Source: Serpentinimonas barnesii
Lineage (GTDB): Bacteria > Pseudomonadota > Gammaproteobacteria > Burkholderiales > Burkholderiaceae_C
Assembly: GCF_000696225.1 (NCBI RefSeq)
Contig: NZ_BAWN01000028.1
Location: 1 to 64,000, forward strand
Direction of reading: 5' to 3'
Length of the DNA: 64,000 bases
The translations under genes were made by a program, and so were the position numbers. The stretch's first letter is position 1, and each line of letters begins with the position of its first letter. Below the pieces are notes generated by a model. It was not told where the DNA came from. It worked only from the letters and a program-made list of their open reading frames with translations, and ran no database searches. This document shows positions 39,196 through 48,026 of the stretch, piece after piece.

Positions 39196-39429
39196 ATGGC
39201 ACGAGTTTGTGAAGTCACGGGCAAAAAGCCCATGGTGGGGAACAATGTGTCCCACGCCAACAACAAAACCAAGCGCCGCTTTCTGCCCAATCTGCAGTCG
39301 CGCCGCTTCTGGCTCGAGAGCGAAAAACGCTGGGTGCGCCTGCGCATTTCGGGTGCAGCCTTGCGCCTGATCGACAAAAACGGTATCGAAGCGGTGCTCG
39401 CCGATTTGCGCGCCCGTGGTCAAGCCTGA
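39196..39429 (+). CDS. rpmB: 50S ribosomal protein L28
   Basis: 77-residue large-subunit protein. It starts [20 protein letters not shown] and continues [16 protein letters not shown], the standard L28 sequence. It has one cysteine, so it is the zinc-free form. The ribosome-binding site is TAGGAG. It is first in the rpmB-rpmG operon and follows a structured leader with a terminator. Confidence 0.98.
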   Translation: MARVCEVTGKKPMVGNNVSHANNKTKRRFLPNLQSRRFWLESEKRWVRLRISGAALRLIDKNGIEAVLADLRARGQA

Positions 39430-39449
39430 TCGCTTAAAGGAGCAACACC

Positions 39450-39620
39450 ATGGCAAGCAAAGGCGGACGCGAAAAAATCAAGCTGGAATCCACTGCAGGA
39501 ACCGGCCACTTCTACACCACCACCAAGAACAAGAAGACCACGCCCGAAAAGCTGGCCTTCGCCAAGTTCGACCCCAAGGCACGCAAGCACGTGCAGTACA
39601 AAGAGGTCAAGCTGAAGTAA
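39450..39620 (+). CDS. rpmG: 50S ribosomal protein L33
   Basis: 56-residue ribosomal protein starting [20 protein letters not shown] and ending [11 protein letters not shown]. It contains no cysteine, so it is the zinc-independent form of L33. A strong site AAAGGAG precedes the ATG. It lies 20 bases after rpmB in the same operon and is followed by a strong terminator. Confidence 0.98.
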   Translation: MASKGGREKIKLESTAGTGHFYTTTKNKKTTPEKLAFAKFDPKARKHVQYKEVKLK

Positions 39621-39640
39621 AACCTCAGCCTTGGTAGCAA

Positions 39641-39673
39641 GCAAAAACCGCCCTTGTGGCGGTTTTTGCTTTT
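39641..39673 (+). terminator. rpmBG terminator, possibly bidirectional
   Basis: A perfect 12-pair stem GCAAAAACCGCC / GGCGGTTTTTGC (39641-39652 and 39658-39669) with loop CTTGT, then TTTT. The A-run at the start of the stem makes it usable for the converging ilvA transcript too. Confidence 0.9.
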
Positions 39674-39691
39674 CGGCAAGCGCGCTTGCCG

Positions 39692-41287
39692 TTAACGCTT
39701 CAAAAACAGCCGATAGACCGGGTTGTCGGTTTCTTCCACCCAGGGGTAGCCCAGCGTGTTCAAGAAGCTTTGGAACTCGGCTTCGTCTGAAGCTGGCACC
39801 TGCAGCCCGACCAGGATGCGGCCATAGTCGGCCCCCTGGTTGCGGTAGTGAAACAGGCTGATGTTCCAGCCGGGGCGGATCAGGCTGAGGAACTTGAGCA
39901 GCGCGCCGGGGCGCTCGGGGAACACGAAGCGCAGCAGCCGCTCCTCCTGCGCCAGCGGCGAATGGCCGCCCACCATGTGGCGGATGTGCTCCTGCGCCAG
40001 GTCGTCGTGCGTGAGGTCGAGCGTGGCAAAGCCGTGTTTGGCAAAGTTGGCGGCTATTTTCGTGCTCTCGCCGCGTCCGTGCGTGCTCAGGCCCATGAAC
40101 ACATGCGCCTGGCGCGCGTCGCTGATGCGGTAGCTGAACTCGGTCACGTTGCGCGGGCCGCCCGGCAGGTTGCCGATGGCCTGCAAAAAGCGCTTGAAGC
40201 TGCCGCGCTCCTCGGGCAGGGTGACGGCAAACAGGCCCTCGCGCTGCTCGCCCACTTCGGCGCGCTCGGCCACGAAGCGCAGCCGGTCGAAGTTCATGTT
40301 GGCGCCGCACAAAATGGCGGCATAGGTCTCGCCGCGCGTCTTGTGCGTGGCCACGTACTGCTTGATCGCCGCCACCGCCATGGCCCCGGCGGGCTCGACG
40401 ATGCTGCGCGTATCGACGAACACATCTTTGATGGCGGCGCAGACGGCGTCGGTGTCCACCTCGATGTAGCCATCGACCAGCGCACGGCTGATGCGAAAGG
40501 TCTCGTCGCCCACGCGCTTGACCGCGGTGCCGTCGGAAAACAGCCCGACTTCGGGCAGCGTGACCAACTCGCCCTGGCGCACCGAGCGCAGCATGGCGTT
40601 GGAGTCGTTCATCTGCACCCCGATCACCTTGATCTCGGGCCGCAGCGCCTTGATGTAGTTGGCCACCCCGCTGATCAGGCCGCCGCCGCCTATGGCCACA
40701 AACACCGCATCGAGGCGCTGGTTGCCCAGGCTTTGCAACTGGCGCAGCAGCTCCATCGCGACCGTGCCCTGGCCGGCGATCACGTAGGGGTCGTCGAAGG
40801 GGTGTACGAAGGTGTAGCCGTGCTGCTGCTGCAACTCCAGCGAGTGGGCGTAGGCGTCGGAGTAGCTGTCGCCGTGCAACAACACCTCGCCGCCGAGCGC
40901 GCGCACCGCCTCGACCTTGAGCTGCGGCGTGGTGATGGGCATGACGATGACGGCGCGCGCGCCCAGCTTGTGCGCCCCCAGCGCCACCCCCTGGGCATGG
41001 TTGCCTGCCGAGGCGCAGATGACGCCGCGCTGCAACTGCTCGGGCGTCAGGTGGGCCAGTTTGTTGTAGGCCCCGCGCAGCTTGAAGCTGAACACCGGCT
41101 GCTGGTCTTCGCGCTTGAACAGAATTTTGTTGTGCAGGCGCCGGCTGAGCTGGCGCGCCGGTTCCAGCGCCGACTCCACCGCCACGTCATAGACGCGCGC
41201 GGTGAGGATAAGCTTGAGGTAGTCGGCCGGGCTGAGATCGGCTGGGTTGGCGGCTGTGCCAGATGGGTGGGTAGGGCAATCGGACAT
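39692..41287 (-). CDS. ilvA: threonine ammonia-lyase, biosynthetic
   Basis: PLP enzyme that deaminates threonine to 2-oxobutyrate, the first committed step of isoleucine synthesis. The 531-residue protein has the PLP lysine in QPVFSFKLRGAYNKL near residue 60, SAGNHAQGVALGA, the glycine loop AIGGGGLISGVANY, and two C-terminal ACT-like regulatory domains (from about residue 345) that mediate isoleucine inhibition. The start MSDCPTHPSG is chosen; a longer open frame runs through a terminator hairpin and is rejected. Confidence 0.95.
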   Translation of the reverse strand: MSDCPTHPSGTAANPADLSPADYLKLILTARVYDVAVESALEPARQLSRRLHNKILFKREDQQPVFSFKLRGAYNKLAHLTPEQLQRGVICASAGNHAQGVALGAHKLGARAVIVMPITTPQLKVEAVRALGGEVLLHGDSYSDAYAHSLELQQQHGYTFVHPFDDPYVIAGQGTVAMELLRQLQSLGNQRLDAVFVAIGGGGLISGVANYIKALRPEIKVIGVQMNDSNAMLRSVRQGELVTLPEVGLFSDGTAVKRVGDETFRISRALVDGYIEVDTDAVCAAIKDVFVDTRSIVEPAGAMAVAAIKQYVATHKTRGETYAAILCGANMNFDRLRFVAERAEVGEQREGLFAVTLPEERGSFKRFLQAIGNLPGGPRNVTEFSYRISDARQAHVFMGLSTHGRGESTKIAANFAKHGFATLDLTHDDLAQEHIRHMVGGHSPLAQEERLLRFVFPERPGALLKFLSLIRPGWNISLFHYRNQGADYGRILVGLQVPASDEAEFQSFLNTLGYPWVEETDNPVYRLFLKR

Positions 41288-41347
41288 GGAGCGGGTGCAG
41301 GCTGGCAAAGCCGCATCATATGCAAAGCGCGGACGACACCGCCAAGC

Positions 41348-41480
41348 GGCGCGGCCAAAAAAAAGCCCGGTCGCGGTGACCGGGCTTGAACCACCCGTTG
41401 AAGGGCAGAGGAGACAAAGGTTACGGGGCGGTGCCCCGGGCGATGCAGCCACCGTGCTGGGCCGGTGTTTGCATACAATG
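41348..41480 (-). ncRNA. ilvA leader attenuator or small RNA
   Basis: On the minus strand, a promoter-like pair (TTGCAT, 17 bases, TACACT) predicts a start near 41479. The transcript would end at a strong hairpin with a T-tract, 60-70 bases before ilvA. A C-rich single-stranded stretch GTCTCCTCTGCCC could pair with Shine-Dalgarno sequences. A 17-codon ORF (ATG near 41477) is present but is not rich in Ile, Leu, Val or Thr codons, so classical attenuation is not clear. It could be a trans-acting sRNA or an attenuated leader. Confidence 0.4.
41357..41387 (-). terminator. terminator upstream of ilvA
   Basis: Stem AAGCCCGGTC / GACCGGGCTT (ten pairs, five-base loop, 41363-41387). On the minus strand it is followed by an eight-T tract (41357-41364 read in reverse, overlapping the last two stem pairs). 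It lies before, not after, the ilvA gene. Confidence 0.75.
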
Positions 41481-41485
41481 GCGCT

Positions 41486-41514
41486 AGTGTAAACCCGGAT
41501 TTGTTGCAATGCAA
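41486..41514 (-). promoter_or_regulatory. predicted ilvA leader promoter and palindrome
   Basis: Minus-strand TTGCAT (41514-41509), a 17-base spacer and TACACT (41491-41486). The perfect inverted repeat GTTGCA-A-TGCAAC (41503-41515) overlaps the -35 box and is a candidate operator between the divergent ilvA and OsmC genes. Confidence 0.4.
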
Positions 41515-41559
41515 CATCTTTTTTTGTAAATGCCTGTGGTTTTTGTGGGATTAATTGAA

Positions 41560-42009
41560 ATGGAATGCACCGTCACCTGGACCGGCGCCACCGGCACCCG
41601 CTCGAACATGGGCTTTGTGGCCGAAACCGGCAGCGGTCATGTGCTGCTCATGGACGGCGCCCCCGACCCGGCGCGGCCCGAACACGGCGGCGCCAACCTG
41701 GCCCCGCGCCCGATGGAGGCGCTGCTGGCCGGCACCGGCGGGTGCAGCGCCTACGATGTGGTGCTGATCCTTAAGCGCGGCCGCCATGCGGTGAGCGGCT
41801 GCAGCGTCAAGCTCACCAGCCAGCGCGCCGAGACCGACCCCAAGGTGTTCACCCAGATTCATATGCACTTCACGGTGCGCGGGCGCGGCATCCCCGAGGC
41901 GGCGGTGGAGCGCGCCATCGCGCTGAGCCACGAAAAATACTGCTCGGCCAGCGTGATGCTGGGCAAAACCGCCGCCATCACGACCAGCTTCGAGCTGATC
42001 GAGGATTGA
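41560..42009 (+). CDS. OsmC family protein
   Basis: 149-residue OsmC-like protein, a fold associated with peroxide detoxification by a cysteine pair. The block APRPMEALLAGTGGCSAYDVV holds the first cysteine. The second lies in SHEKYCSASVMLG near residue 127, as in the YhfA-like branch. The start MECTVTWTGATG is chosen by homology; an ATG 30 bases upstream is also in frame but has no ribosome-binding site. It is divergent from the ilvA leader. Confidence 0.88.
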   Translation: MECTVTWTGATGTRSNMGFVAETGSGHVLLMDGAPDPARPEHGGANLAPRPMEALLAGTGGCSAYDVVLILKRGRHAVSGCSVKLTSQRAETDPKVFTQIHMHFTVRGRGIPEAAVERAIALSHEKYCSASVMLGKTAAITTSFELIED

Positions 42010-42050
42010 TCGACGGCTGCGCTGGCGGTGGGCTTGATGCGGGCTGGTGT

Positions 42051-42719
42051 TCAGACCCGGTGCGCCACCGTAGTCATGACTTTGGCCGCCAGCCGCATCA
42101 GGCCCTTGACGGGGGGCGGCAAGTCCACCCCGCCGTCGCGTTTGGCCTCGTTGGCGTGGCGAATTTCATCGGCCTTCATCTGCTCGACGATGGCGCGCGA
42201 GGCGTGGTCGTGCTCGGGCAGCAGGCCCAGGTGGCTGTCGAGGTGCGCCTCGACCTGGCGCTCGGTCTCGACCACAAAGCCTAGGCTCACACCTTTGCCC
42301 ATGCGCCCCGCCAGCAGGCCCAGCCCAAAGGCCCCGGCGAACCAGAGCGGATTGAGCAGCGAGGGCCGGTCGCCGAGCTCGTCCAGGCGCTGCTTGCACC
42401 AAGCCAGGTGGTCGGTTTCGTCTTGGCCGGCGGCCTCTAGGTGGCGCGCCAGTTTTTCTTTCTCGCCCGCCTCACCCGGCCCCAGCCGCGCCGCCAGCGC
42501 CTGCGAGGTGTAGAGCGCCTGGGCGCAGATTTCGCCCACGTGGTTGACGCGCATGAGTGCGGCCGCGTGGCGCTTTTCGGCTGGGCTGAGTTCGGCCACG
42601 GCAGCGCCAGCGGCTAGGCTGGGGCGTGGGCAGGGGCGGGCGGCGCGGTGCGGTGCAAACAGGGCGCGCAGCGCGCCGTCGGCAGCGATCAGGTGGGCGT
42701 CGATGAAGGCAGTGCTCAT
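42051..42719 (-). CDS. coq7: demethoxyubiquinone hydroxylase
   Basis: Di-iron monooxygenase of ubiquinone synthesis that hydroxylates 2-polyprenyl-3-methyl-6-methoxy-1,4-benzoquinone. The 222-residue protein has the carboxylate-bridged iron ligands in [25 protein letters not shown] and [13 protein letters not shown] (Glu and ExxH sets). A hydrophobic hairpin [18 protein letters not shown] is used for membrane docking. The start [10 protein letters not shown] at 42719 is preferred over an in-frame ATG 21 bases earlier. Confidence 0.93.
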   Translation of the reverse strand: MSTAFIDAHLIAADGALRALFAPHRAARPCPRPSLAAGAAVAELSPAEKRHAAALMRVNHVGEICAQALYTSQALAARLGPGEAGEKEKLARHLEAAGQDETDHLAWCKQRLDELGDRPSLLNPLWFAGAFGLGLLAGRMGKGVSLGFVVETERQVEAHLDSHLGLLPEHDHASRAIVEQMKADEIRHANEAKRDGGVDLPPPVKGLMRLAAKVMTTVAHRV

Positions 42720-42825
42720 GGTGGGGGCTCCGGGGTGCACGAGGGGTCGGGTGGAATTATCTGCTGCGCGAGGCCGGATTGCAAAGCCTTGCTTGGTGCA
42801 GAGGGTCGGCAGCAGGGTTTGGAAT

Positions 42826-43755
42826 TTAGCCCGTGGGTGAGGTGGTGGTGGTCAAAACAGCCGTCAGCAGCAGAATCAGGCCCACCAACAGCCCTTCGCA
42901 GCCTATGCTGGCGCGCAGCCGCTGGCTGGCAAGGGGTTTGCGGGCCACAAAAGCCGGCACCAGCAGCCAGCGGTTCAGCCCAGCCAGGCCCAGCAGCAGG
43001 CCCAGCACGGCGAGTTTGAGCAGCAGCACCTGCCCGTAGGCGCTGTGCAGCAGCGGCGCCCAGCCCTCCAGCAAGCGCCAGGCCAGCAGCAGCGCCGCCG
43101 CGATCAGGGCCGCCAGCACGGGTGCCGCCACCTGGCCAAAGCGCTGCAGCACGCGGCCTGCCGACTGGCTTAAGTGCGGCGGCGCGCTGATGCGGTACAA
43201 AGGCAGCAGGGCACCCACCCAGAACGCCAGCCCGACCAGGTGCAGCAGCAGCAAACTGGCTAGCAGCAGGCGCGGCTCCCCCGTGCTGTGCCCCACCCAG
43301 GTGAAAGACAGCAGCACCAGCGCCGCGCCGAGCAGGCTGGCCGCCGTGCCGAGCCCGCGCCCGCGCCCCCACGCGACCGCCGCGCCGAGCAAGAGCAGCA
43401 GCCCGCCGCCCGCCAGCAGCATGCGCTGGCCGGCAGCGCCCTCAAACACCAGAGCGAGCAAGCTGGGGTCGATGGCCGCCGCCCACGAACCGCCCCCCAA
43501 GAAACCCGCCTGCAAGGGCCACTGCAAGAGCAGCAGGACGAGCGCCAAGGCGGCGGCAGCGGGCACCAGCGTGCGCAGCCCGGTGGCCCGATCCCACTCT
43601 GGATTGCCACCAAAAACCAGCCGGAACAACAGCCCGCCCACGGCGACCAAGGCGCTGGCATAAAAGCCCGCTGCCACCAGCACGCGCAGCCCAGTCCAGC
43701 CGTCGGTCTGGGCGAGCAGTTCCAGCAGGGGTTGAAGCGTTAGGCTGGTGCTCAT
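42826..43755 (-). CDS. copD: CopD family copper-resistance membrane protein
   Basis: 309-residue inner-membrane protein with about eight hydrophobic segments and the CopD domain in the C-terminal half. Visible family features are [15 protein letters not shown] near residue 175 and conserved Gly/Arg loops ([23 protein letters not shown]). CopD works with periplasmic CopC in copper uptake or trafficking. It is the last gene of a minus-strand copper cluster, 36 bases after copC. Confidence 0.88.
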   Translation of the reverse strand: MSTSLTLQPLLELLAQTDGWTGLRVLVAAGFYASALVAVGGLLFRLVFGGNPEWDRATGLRTLVPAAAALALVLLLLQWPLQAGFLGGGSWAAAIDPSLLALVFEGAAGQRMLLAGGGLLLLLGAAVAWGRGRGLGTAASLLGAALVLLSFTWVGHSTGEPRLLLASLLLLHLVGLAFWVGALLPLYRISAPPHLSQSAGRVLQRFGQVAAPVLAALIAAALLLAWRLLEGWAPLLHSAYGQVLLLKLAVLGLLLGLAGLNRWLLVPAFVARKPLASQRLRASIGCEGLLVGLILLLTAVLTTTTSPTG

Positions 43756-43791
43756 GCCGGGGGCCGATTCATGCAGGGGCCAGCGCCCACC

Positions 43792-44160
43792 TCAGCGCAC
43801 AGTGAAATAAATTTCGTCGGCCATGACGTGCCCGTCCGACGCCAGCCCGCGCCAGCGCACGGTGTATTTGCCGGGCCCCAGCGCAGTGGCTGGGCTGGTT
43901 TCGAAACGGGTGAGCGCCTCGCGGCCGGGGGCCGGGTTGAGCGGCACCAGGCCCCGCGGGCCGCTCACTTCGAACAGCGTGAGCCGCATCGGGTGGTCGA
44001 ACCAGACCGCGATCCGGTTCGGGCTGCCGCTGACGGTGCTGCCGTGCGCGGGCAGCGAGCCCTCGGGCTGGGCATGGGCGTGCAGATGGGGCGTGGCCAG
44101 CAGCAGGTGCAGCGCCAGCGCAGCGGGGGCTATCTTAAGCAGGGTTTTTAGGCGGGGCAT
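43792..44160 (-). CDS. copC: CopC-type periplasmic copper-binding protein
   Basis: 122-residue secreted protein. The signal peptide covers about residues 1-28 (LLKIAPAALALHLLLATPHL, cut after HAHA). The mature protein keeps the copper-binding start HAQPEGSLPAHGS and the late histidine in SDGHVMADEIYFTV. It has the beta-barrel size of CopC. It lies between the DUF411-CusF gene and copD, the usual CopC-CopD neighbours. Confidence 0.9.
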   Translation of the reverse strand: MPRLKTLLKIAPAALALHLLLATPHLHAHAQPEGSLPAHGSTVSGSPNRIAVWFDHPMRLTLFEVSGPRGLVPLNPAPGREALTRFETSPATALGPGKYTVRWRGLASDGHVMADEIYFTVR

Positions 44161-44217
44161 GGGCAGTCTCCGGTGTGCAAGGGAAAGGGTATGAATGCGC
44201 GGCGGGATTGGAAAAAA

Positions 44218-45015
44218 TCAAGGCAGGGGCGCGATCTGCATCACGGTGTATTCGCCTTGGATGAGCGCGGCGCTGAAGCGAATGCGCTGCCCCTGCTGCA
44301 GCTGCTCCAGCAGGGCCGATTCGCTGAGCTGGAACACCATGGTCATGCCGCCCATTTCCAGGTTGGGGATGGGGCCGTGGCGCAGGCTCACGCGCCGGTT
44401 GCTGCGGTCCACCCGGCGCACCTCGGCCTCGACCCAAGGGCGGCCGTCGCGGTCGGTGGCGGCTGCGGCAGCCGTGCCAGCCCCGTTGGCTGGCTGCTGC
44501 GCCGCTGGCGCGCCAGCCGGGGGCTGGTGGTAGGAGGCCCAGATGCGCGAGCCGCCGTCGCGCCCGAGCAGCAGCACGTGGTAGGGGTCGCGGCGGCCGC
44601 CGTAGAGCGGGCCGTCCATGCCGGGGCTGCCTATGGGCATACCCGGCACGCTCAGGCCCAGCGCAACCGGGCGCTCGCGCAGCAGGCGGTGGATGTCGGC
44701 TGCCGGCACATGGCCTTCGACCACGTAGCCGCCCACCAGCGCGGTGTGGCAGGAGCCGTATTGCTCCGGCACGCCTAGGCGCCGGCGCGCAGCGATGTTG
44801 CCGGTGTCGAAGGCGCGCACGCTAAAGCCGTTTTTTTCCAGATAGGTGATCCAGTCGTTGCAGCAGCCGCATTGGGGGTCTTTCCAGACCTCCATCACGG
44901 GGGGGGTGCGGCGTGCCTGTGCCAGTGCTAACGGGGCCGACAGGGCGAGCAAGGTGCTGCCAGCCAGCCCGGTCAGGGCGGCGCTGGCGCTGTGGAGCAG
45001 GGTGCGTCTTTGCAT
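44218..45015 (-). CDS. DUF411-CusF fusion copper protein
   Basis: 265-residue exported protein. A signal peptide starts MQRRTLLHSASAALTG. A DUF411 domain (about 40-150) carries WKDPQCGCCNDWITYL, a CGCC metal motif, and LVGGYVVEGHVPAADI. An Ala-rich linker leads to a CusF-like domain (about 190-265) with LRHGPIPNLEMGGMTMVFQL. In CusF the copper is held by His, two Met and a capping Trp; here the Trp position is Met (LEMGGMTM), a variant seen in related copper proteins. It is probably a periplasmic Cu(I) chaperone. Confidence 0.85.
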   Translation of the reverse strand: MQRRTLLHSASAALTGLAGSTLLALSAPLALAQARRTPPVMEVWKDPQCGCCNDWITYLEKNGFSVRAFDTGNIAARRRLGVPEQYGSCHTALVGGYVVEGHVPAADIHRLLRERPVALGLSVPGMPIGSPGMDGPLYGGRRDPYHVLLLGRDGGSRIWASYHQPPAGAPAAQQPANGAGTAAAAATDRDGRPWVEAEVRRVDRSNRRVSLRHGPIPNLEMGGMTMVFQLSESALLEQLQQGQRIRFSAALIQGEYTVMQIAPLP

Positions 45016-45074
45016 GGTGGGCTAGGATTTGGCTTGGGCGAATAGGGATTTTGAGCTTGGCACAGCGCGCGCGT

Positions 45075-46490
45075 TCAATGCCGGTGTGCTGGGGCGGCTG
45101 GGGCAGGTGCGACCGGAGTGGGTGTTGCAGGCGTGGGCGGGCTGGGTGGGCGCACCGCCTCGGGTACTGGCCCTTGGTATTCAAAGGCCACGGTACCGCT
45201 CGGGAAGGCGTAGGGGCCGGGGTCGCGGTAGTCGTTGGGGGGCTGGTTGGCGCGCACCTTGAGCACGGTCAGCATCCCGCCCATGCCGATTGGGCCGAAC
45301 TGGCCCTGGCCGGTCATCATGGGCAGGGTGTTGGGGGGCAGCTCCATTGGCATCTGCTTCATATCGTACATGCCGCGCTCGCCCATCACCATGAAGTCGG
45401 GCGCCAAGCCCTGGATTTTGCCGACCAACCCACGGTGATCGACCCCGATCAGCGTCGGCACGTCGTGCCCCATCGGCCCCATGGTGTGGTGGCTCTTGTG
45501 GCAGTGTATGGCCCAGTCGCCGGGTTCGTCGGCCAGGAATTCGATCTGGCGCATCTGGCCAACGGCCAAATCCACCGTCACCTCGGGCCAGCGCGCACCC
45601 TTGGGCACCGGGCCGCCATCGGTGCCGGTGACTTCGAACTCGACCCCGTGCACGTGGATGGGGTGGTTGGTCATGGTCAGGTTGCCCATGCGCATGCGCA
45701 CCCGGTCGCCCAAGCGCGCCACCAGCGGGTCGATGCCGGGGAAGACGCGGCTGTTCCAGGCCCAGGTGTTGAAATCGAACATGGTGGCGACGGTGGGCGT
45801 TTGGGCACCGGGTTCGACGTCGAAGGCGTTGAGCAAGAAGCAGTAGTCGCGATCGACCGCATCGATCAGGGGGTGCCGGCCGCGCGCATCGAGCTTGGGG
45901 TGCGTGACCCAAAAACCCATCATGCCCATGGCGAGTTGCACCATCTCGTCGGCGTGCGGGTGGTACATAAAGGTGCCCGGGCGGCGCGCTTGGAATTCAT
46001 AGACGAAGGTTTTGCCGGCCCCGATCGAGGGCTGGTTGATTCCCGCCACCCCGTCCATGCCCGAAGGCAGGCGCTGGCCGTGCCAGTGGATGGAGGTGGG
46101 CTCGGGCAGGCGGTTGCTGACGAAAATGCGCACCCGGTCGCCCTCTACCACTTCGATGGTGGGGCCAGGGCTCTGGCCGTTGTAGCCCCACATGTTGACG
46201 ACGAAACCGGGCGCCACCTCGCGCACCACCGGCTCGGCCACGAGGTGAAATTCCTTCACCCCGTCGCGCATCCGAAAGGGCAGCGTCCAGCCGTTGAGCG
46301 TAACCACGGGCCGATACGGCAGACCGGCCCCGGTGACGCCGGGCGGCACCCAGGGCGCGGCGGTGGCGGCGTTGTGCCGCAGCACCGGCTCGGGCAGGGC
46401 GGCCAGGGCGTGGCGACCGACGGTGGCGGTGGCGGCGGCCGTGAAAGCCCCGGCAGCCAGGGCGCCTTGGAAAAATTGGCGGCGTTGCAT
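45075..46490 (-). CDS. multicopper oxidase
   Basis: 471-residue periplasmic copper oxidase, probably oxidising Cu(I) to Cu(II). A twin-arginine-type signal MQRRQFFQGALAAGAF suggests export after folding. Three cupredoxin domains carry the copper ligands SIHWHGQ, FMYHPHADE, NHPIHVHGVEF and IHCHKSHHTMGPM (the type 1 Cys-His-Met set and the trinuclear His). A Met-rich stretch lies near residues 345-390 (GMYDMKQMPMELPP). It ends in a Pro/Ala-rich tail with PAHRH. It starts 2 bases after the tolC-like gene. Confidence 0.93.
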   Translation of the reverse strand: MQRRQFFQGALAAGAFTAAATATVGRHALAALPEPVLRHNAATAAPWVPPGVTGAGLPYRPVVTLNGWTLPFRMRDGVKEFHLVAEPVVREVAPGFVVNMWGYNGQSPGPTIEVVEGDRVRIFVSNRLPEPTSIHWHGQRLPSGMDGVAGINQPSIGAGKTFVYEFQARRPGTFMYHPHADEMVQLAMGMMGFWVTHPKLDARGRHPLIDAVDRDYCFLLNAFDVEPGAQTPTVATMFDFNTWAWNSRVFPGIDPLVARLGDRVRMRMGNLTMTNHPIHVHGVEFEVTGTDGGPVPKGARWPEVTVDLAVGQMRQIEFLADEPGDWAIHCHKSHHTMGPMGHDVPTLIGVDHRGLVGKIQGLAPDFMVMGERGMYDMKQMPMELPPNTLPMMTGQGQFGPIGMGGMLTVLKVRANQPPNDYRDPGPYAFPSGTVAFEYQGPVPEAVRPPSPPTPATPTPVAPAPAAPAHRH

Positions 46491-46492
46491 GG

Positions 46493-47944
46493 TTATTTTC
46501 CTTTCGCGGCTTCGGGGGTGGCGGCGGCGGCCGGGGCGCTGCCGCTGTAGGGCAGGCCGTCGAGCACGGCGCGCAGTTCGGCGGCGGCCACGGCGGCGTC
46601 GCGCCGCGCCAGCAGGGCGGCTTGGGCGGACTGCACCCGGGCGCTGGCACTGGCCAGCAGCTCCCAGGTGCTTTTGAGCATGCCGTTGTAGCGCTGCTGG
46701 GTTTCGTCTTGCAAGGCGGTGTGCAGGCGCAGCGCGTCTTGCGCCGAGCCCTCGGCCAGCTCGGTGGCGGTTTGCCAGGCGCTGTAGGCGCTGTGGACGT
46801 CGGCGCGAATCTGGCGCTCCAAGGCATCGGCCTCGGCGCGCGCCTCGGCGGCTTTGTCCCAGGTGTGCGGCCAGAGCTGGGCTGCCGTCAGTTCGGGCTG
46901 GTGGGGCTGGGCTGGGGTGCCGGGGAGCGTGGCTGGAGCAAGTGCTTGGGGTTGCGGCGGCGCGACGGCGGCCGCCAGCGTGGCGGCAAGGCTTGCGCGC
47001 TCGGCCGAGGACAGGCCACGCTCCAGCATTTCAGCCTGGCGCTGCAGCAGCGGCCAGCGCGGATGCGCCTGCAGCGCCTGCGCTTCCAGCGCGGCCAAGG
47101 GGGCGAAGGCGGGTGTGGCGGGTGTGGCTGCTGAACTGGCCGTGCCAGGCCGAGCGGTGTGAGCCGCCGGGGCGCTCACGGTTGGCCAGTCGGTCGGCAG
47201 CCGCTGCTCCAGTTGCCTAGGCGTGAGCCCACTGCCCGCTAGGCGCCACAGATCGAGCACAGCCAGGTGCTGCTGGTGCTGCGCTGCCCGCCACTGCGCT
47301 TGGGTCTGGTTGAGCAGCAGTTGCTCTTGCAACAAGCGCATTTGCGGCCAATTGCCCACCCGCACCAGGCGCGCAGCCAGCTCGGCCCCGGCCTGCGCGG
47401 CTTGCAGCTCCTGCGCCTGGTAGCGCTCGCTGCTGCCAGCCGCCACGGCGCGCAGCCAAGCCCGCTCGACTTGCAAAGCCAGATTGGCCTGCGCCAGCCT
47501 CAGCTCGGCGCGCTCGAGCGGGTTCTGGCCCGGCTTGGCCAGCAGGTCAGGGCGTGCGCGCTGGGCCGCCATCAAGGCGTCAGCCAAGCTCCAGCGCTGG
47601 GCGGCGGCAGGCTGGGCTGCGGCAGGCTGCGGTGCGGCGCTGGCGGGTGGTGGCGGCGTGTGATGCGGCGTGTGCGGCATCGGATGCGGCATCGCGTGCG
47701 GCTGCACCTGCTGCGCCTCCCAATGCACGATGTCGGCATGGCCGCGCGGGAAGCCGCCGACCAGCTCATTGGCTGCACGCCAATCGCTTTGGGCTTGGGC
47801 GTGCGCAGGGCCGTGGGCCCAGGCGGGGCCAGACAGGGCGGCACCGAGCAGCGCCGCACCCAAAATGGGGTTCAAAAAGGCATACGGCCCGCCGCGCTGC
47901 AAGCGCCAAACGCGCTGCACCGGGGCCAAGGAAAAAGCAAACAT
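46493..47944 (-). CDS. TolC-like outer-membrane efflux protein
   Basis: 483-residue outer-membrane factor of the TolC/CusC superfamily. An N-terminal hydrophobic export signal lies near residue 30 (LGAALLGAALSGPAWAHG). A His/Pro-rich segment PHAMPHPMPHTPHHTP follows and may bind metal. Then come the two long helical OEP repeats (about 110-460) rich in Ala, Gln and Leu. GGAG lies 8 bases before the ATG. No matching membrane-fusion or RND pump gene is nearby, so the pump partner must be elsewhere. Confidence 0.82.
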   Translation of the reverse strand: MFAFSLAPVQRVWRLQRGGPYAFLNPILGAALLGAALSGPAWAHGPAHAQAQSDWRAANELVGGFPRGHADIVHWEAQQVQPHAMPHPMPHTPHHTPPPPASAAPQPAAAQPAAAQRWSLADALMAAQRARPDLLAKPGQNPLERAELRLAQANLALQVERAWLRAVAAGSSERYQAQELQAAQAGAELAARLVRVGNWPQMRLLQEQLLLNQTQAQWRAAQHQQHLAVLDLWRLAGSGLTPRQLEQRLPTDWPTVSAPAAHTARPGTASSAATPATPAFAPLAALEAQALQAHPRWPLLQRQAEMLERGLSSAERASLAATLAAAVAPPQPQALAPATLPGTPAQPHQPELTAAQLWPHTWDKAAEARAEADALERQIRADVHSAYSAWQTATELAEGSAQDALRLHTALQDETQQRYNGMLKSTWELLASASARVQSAQAALLARRDAAVAAAELRAVLDGLPYSGSAPAAAATPEAAKGK

Positions 47945-48026
47945 GGAAACATCTCCGATCCAGATCCAAGAAAGGCCGCACATTGCCAAAAGAGGGAAAC
48001 GTGCAGACGGATTTCGGGTGTCGGGA

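Noticed and set aside
44913-46550. 545-codon plus-strand frame opposite the multicopper oxidase
   Set aside because: The minus strand has all copper ligands and a Tat signal; this frame has none and comes from codon bias.
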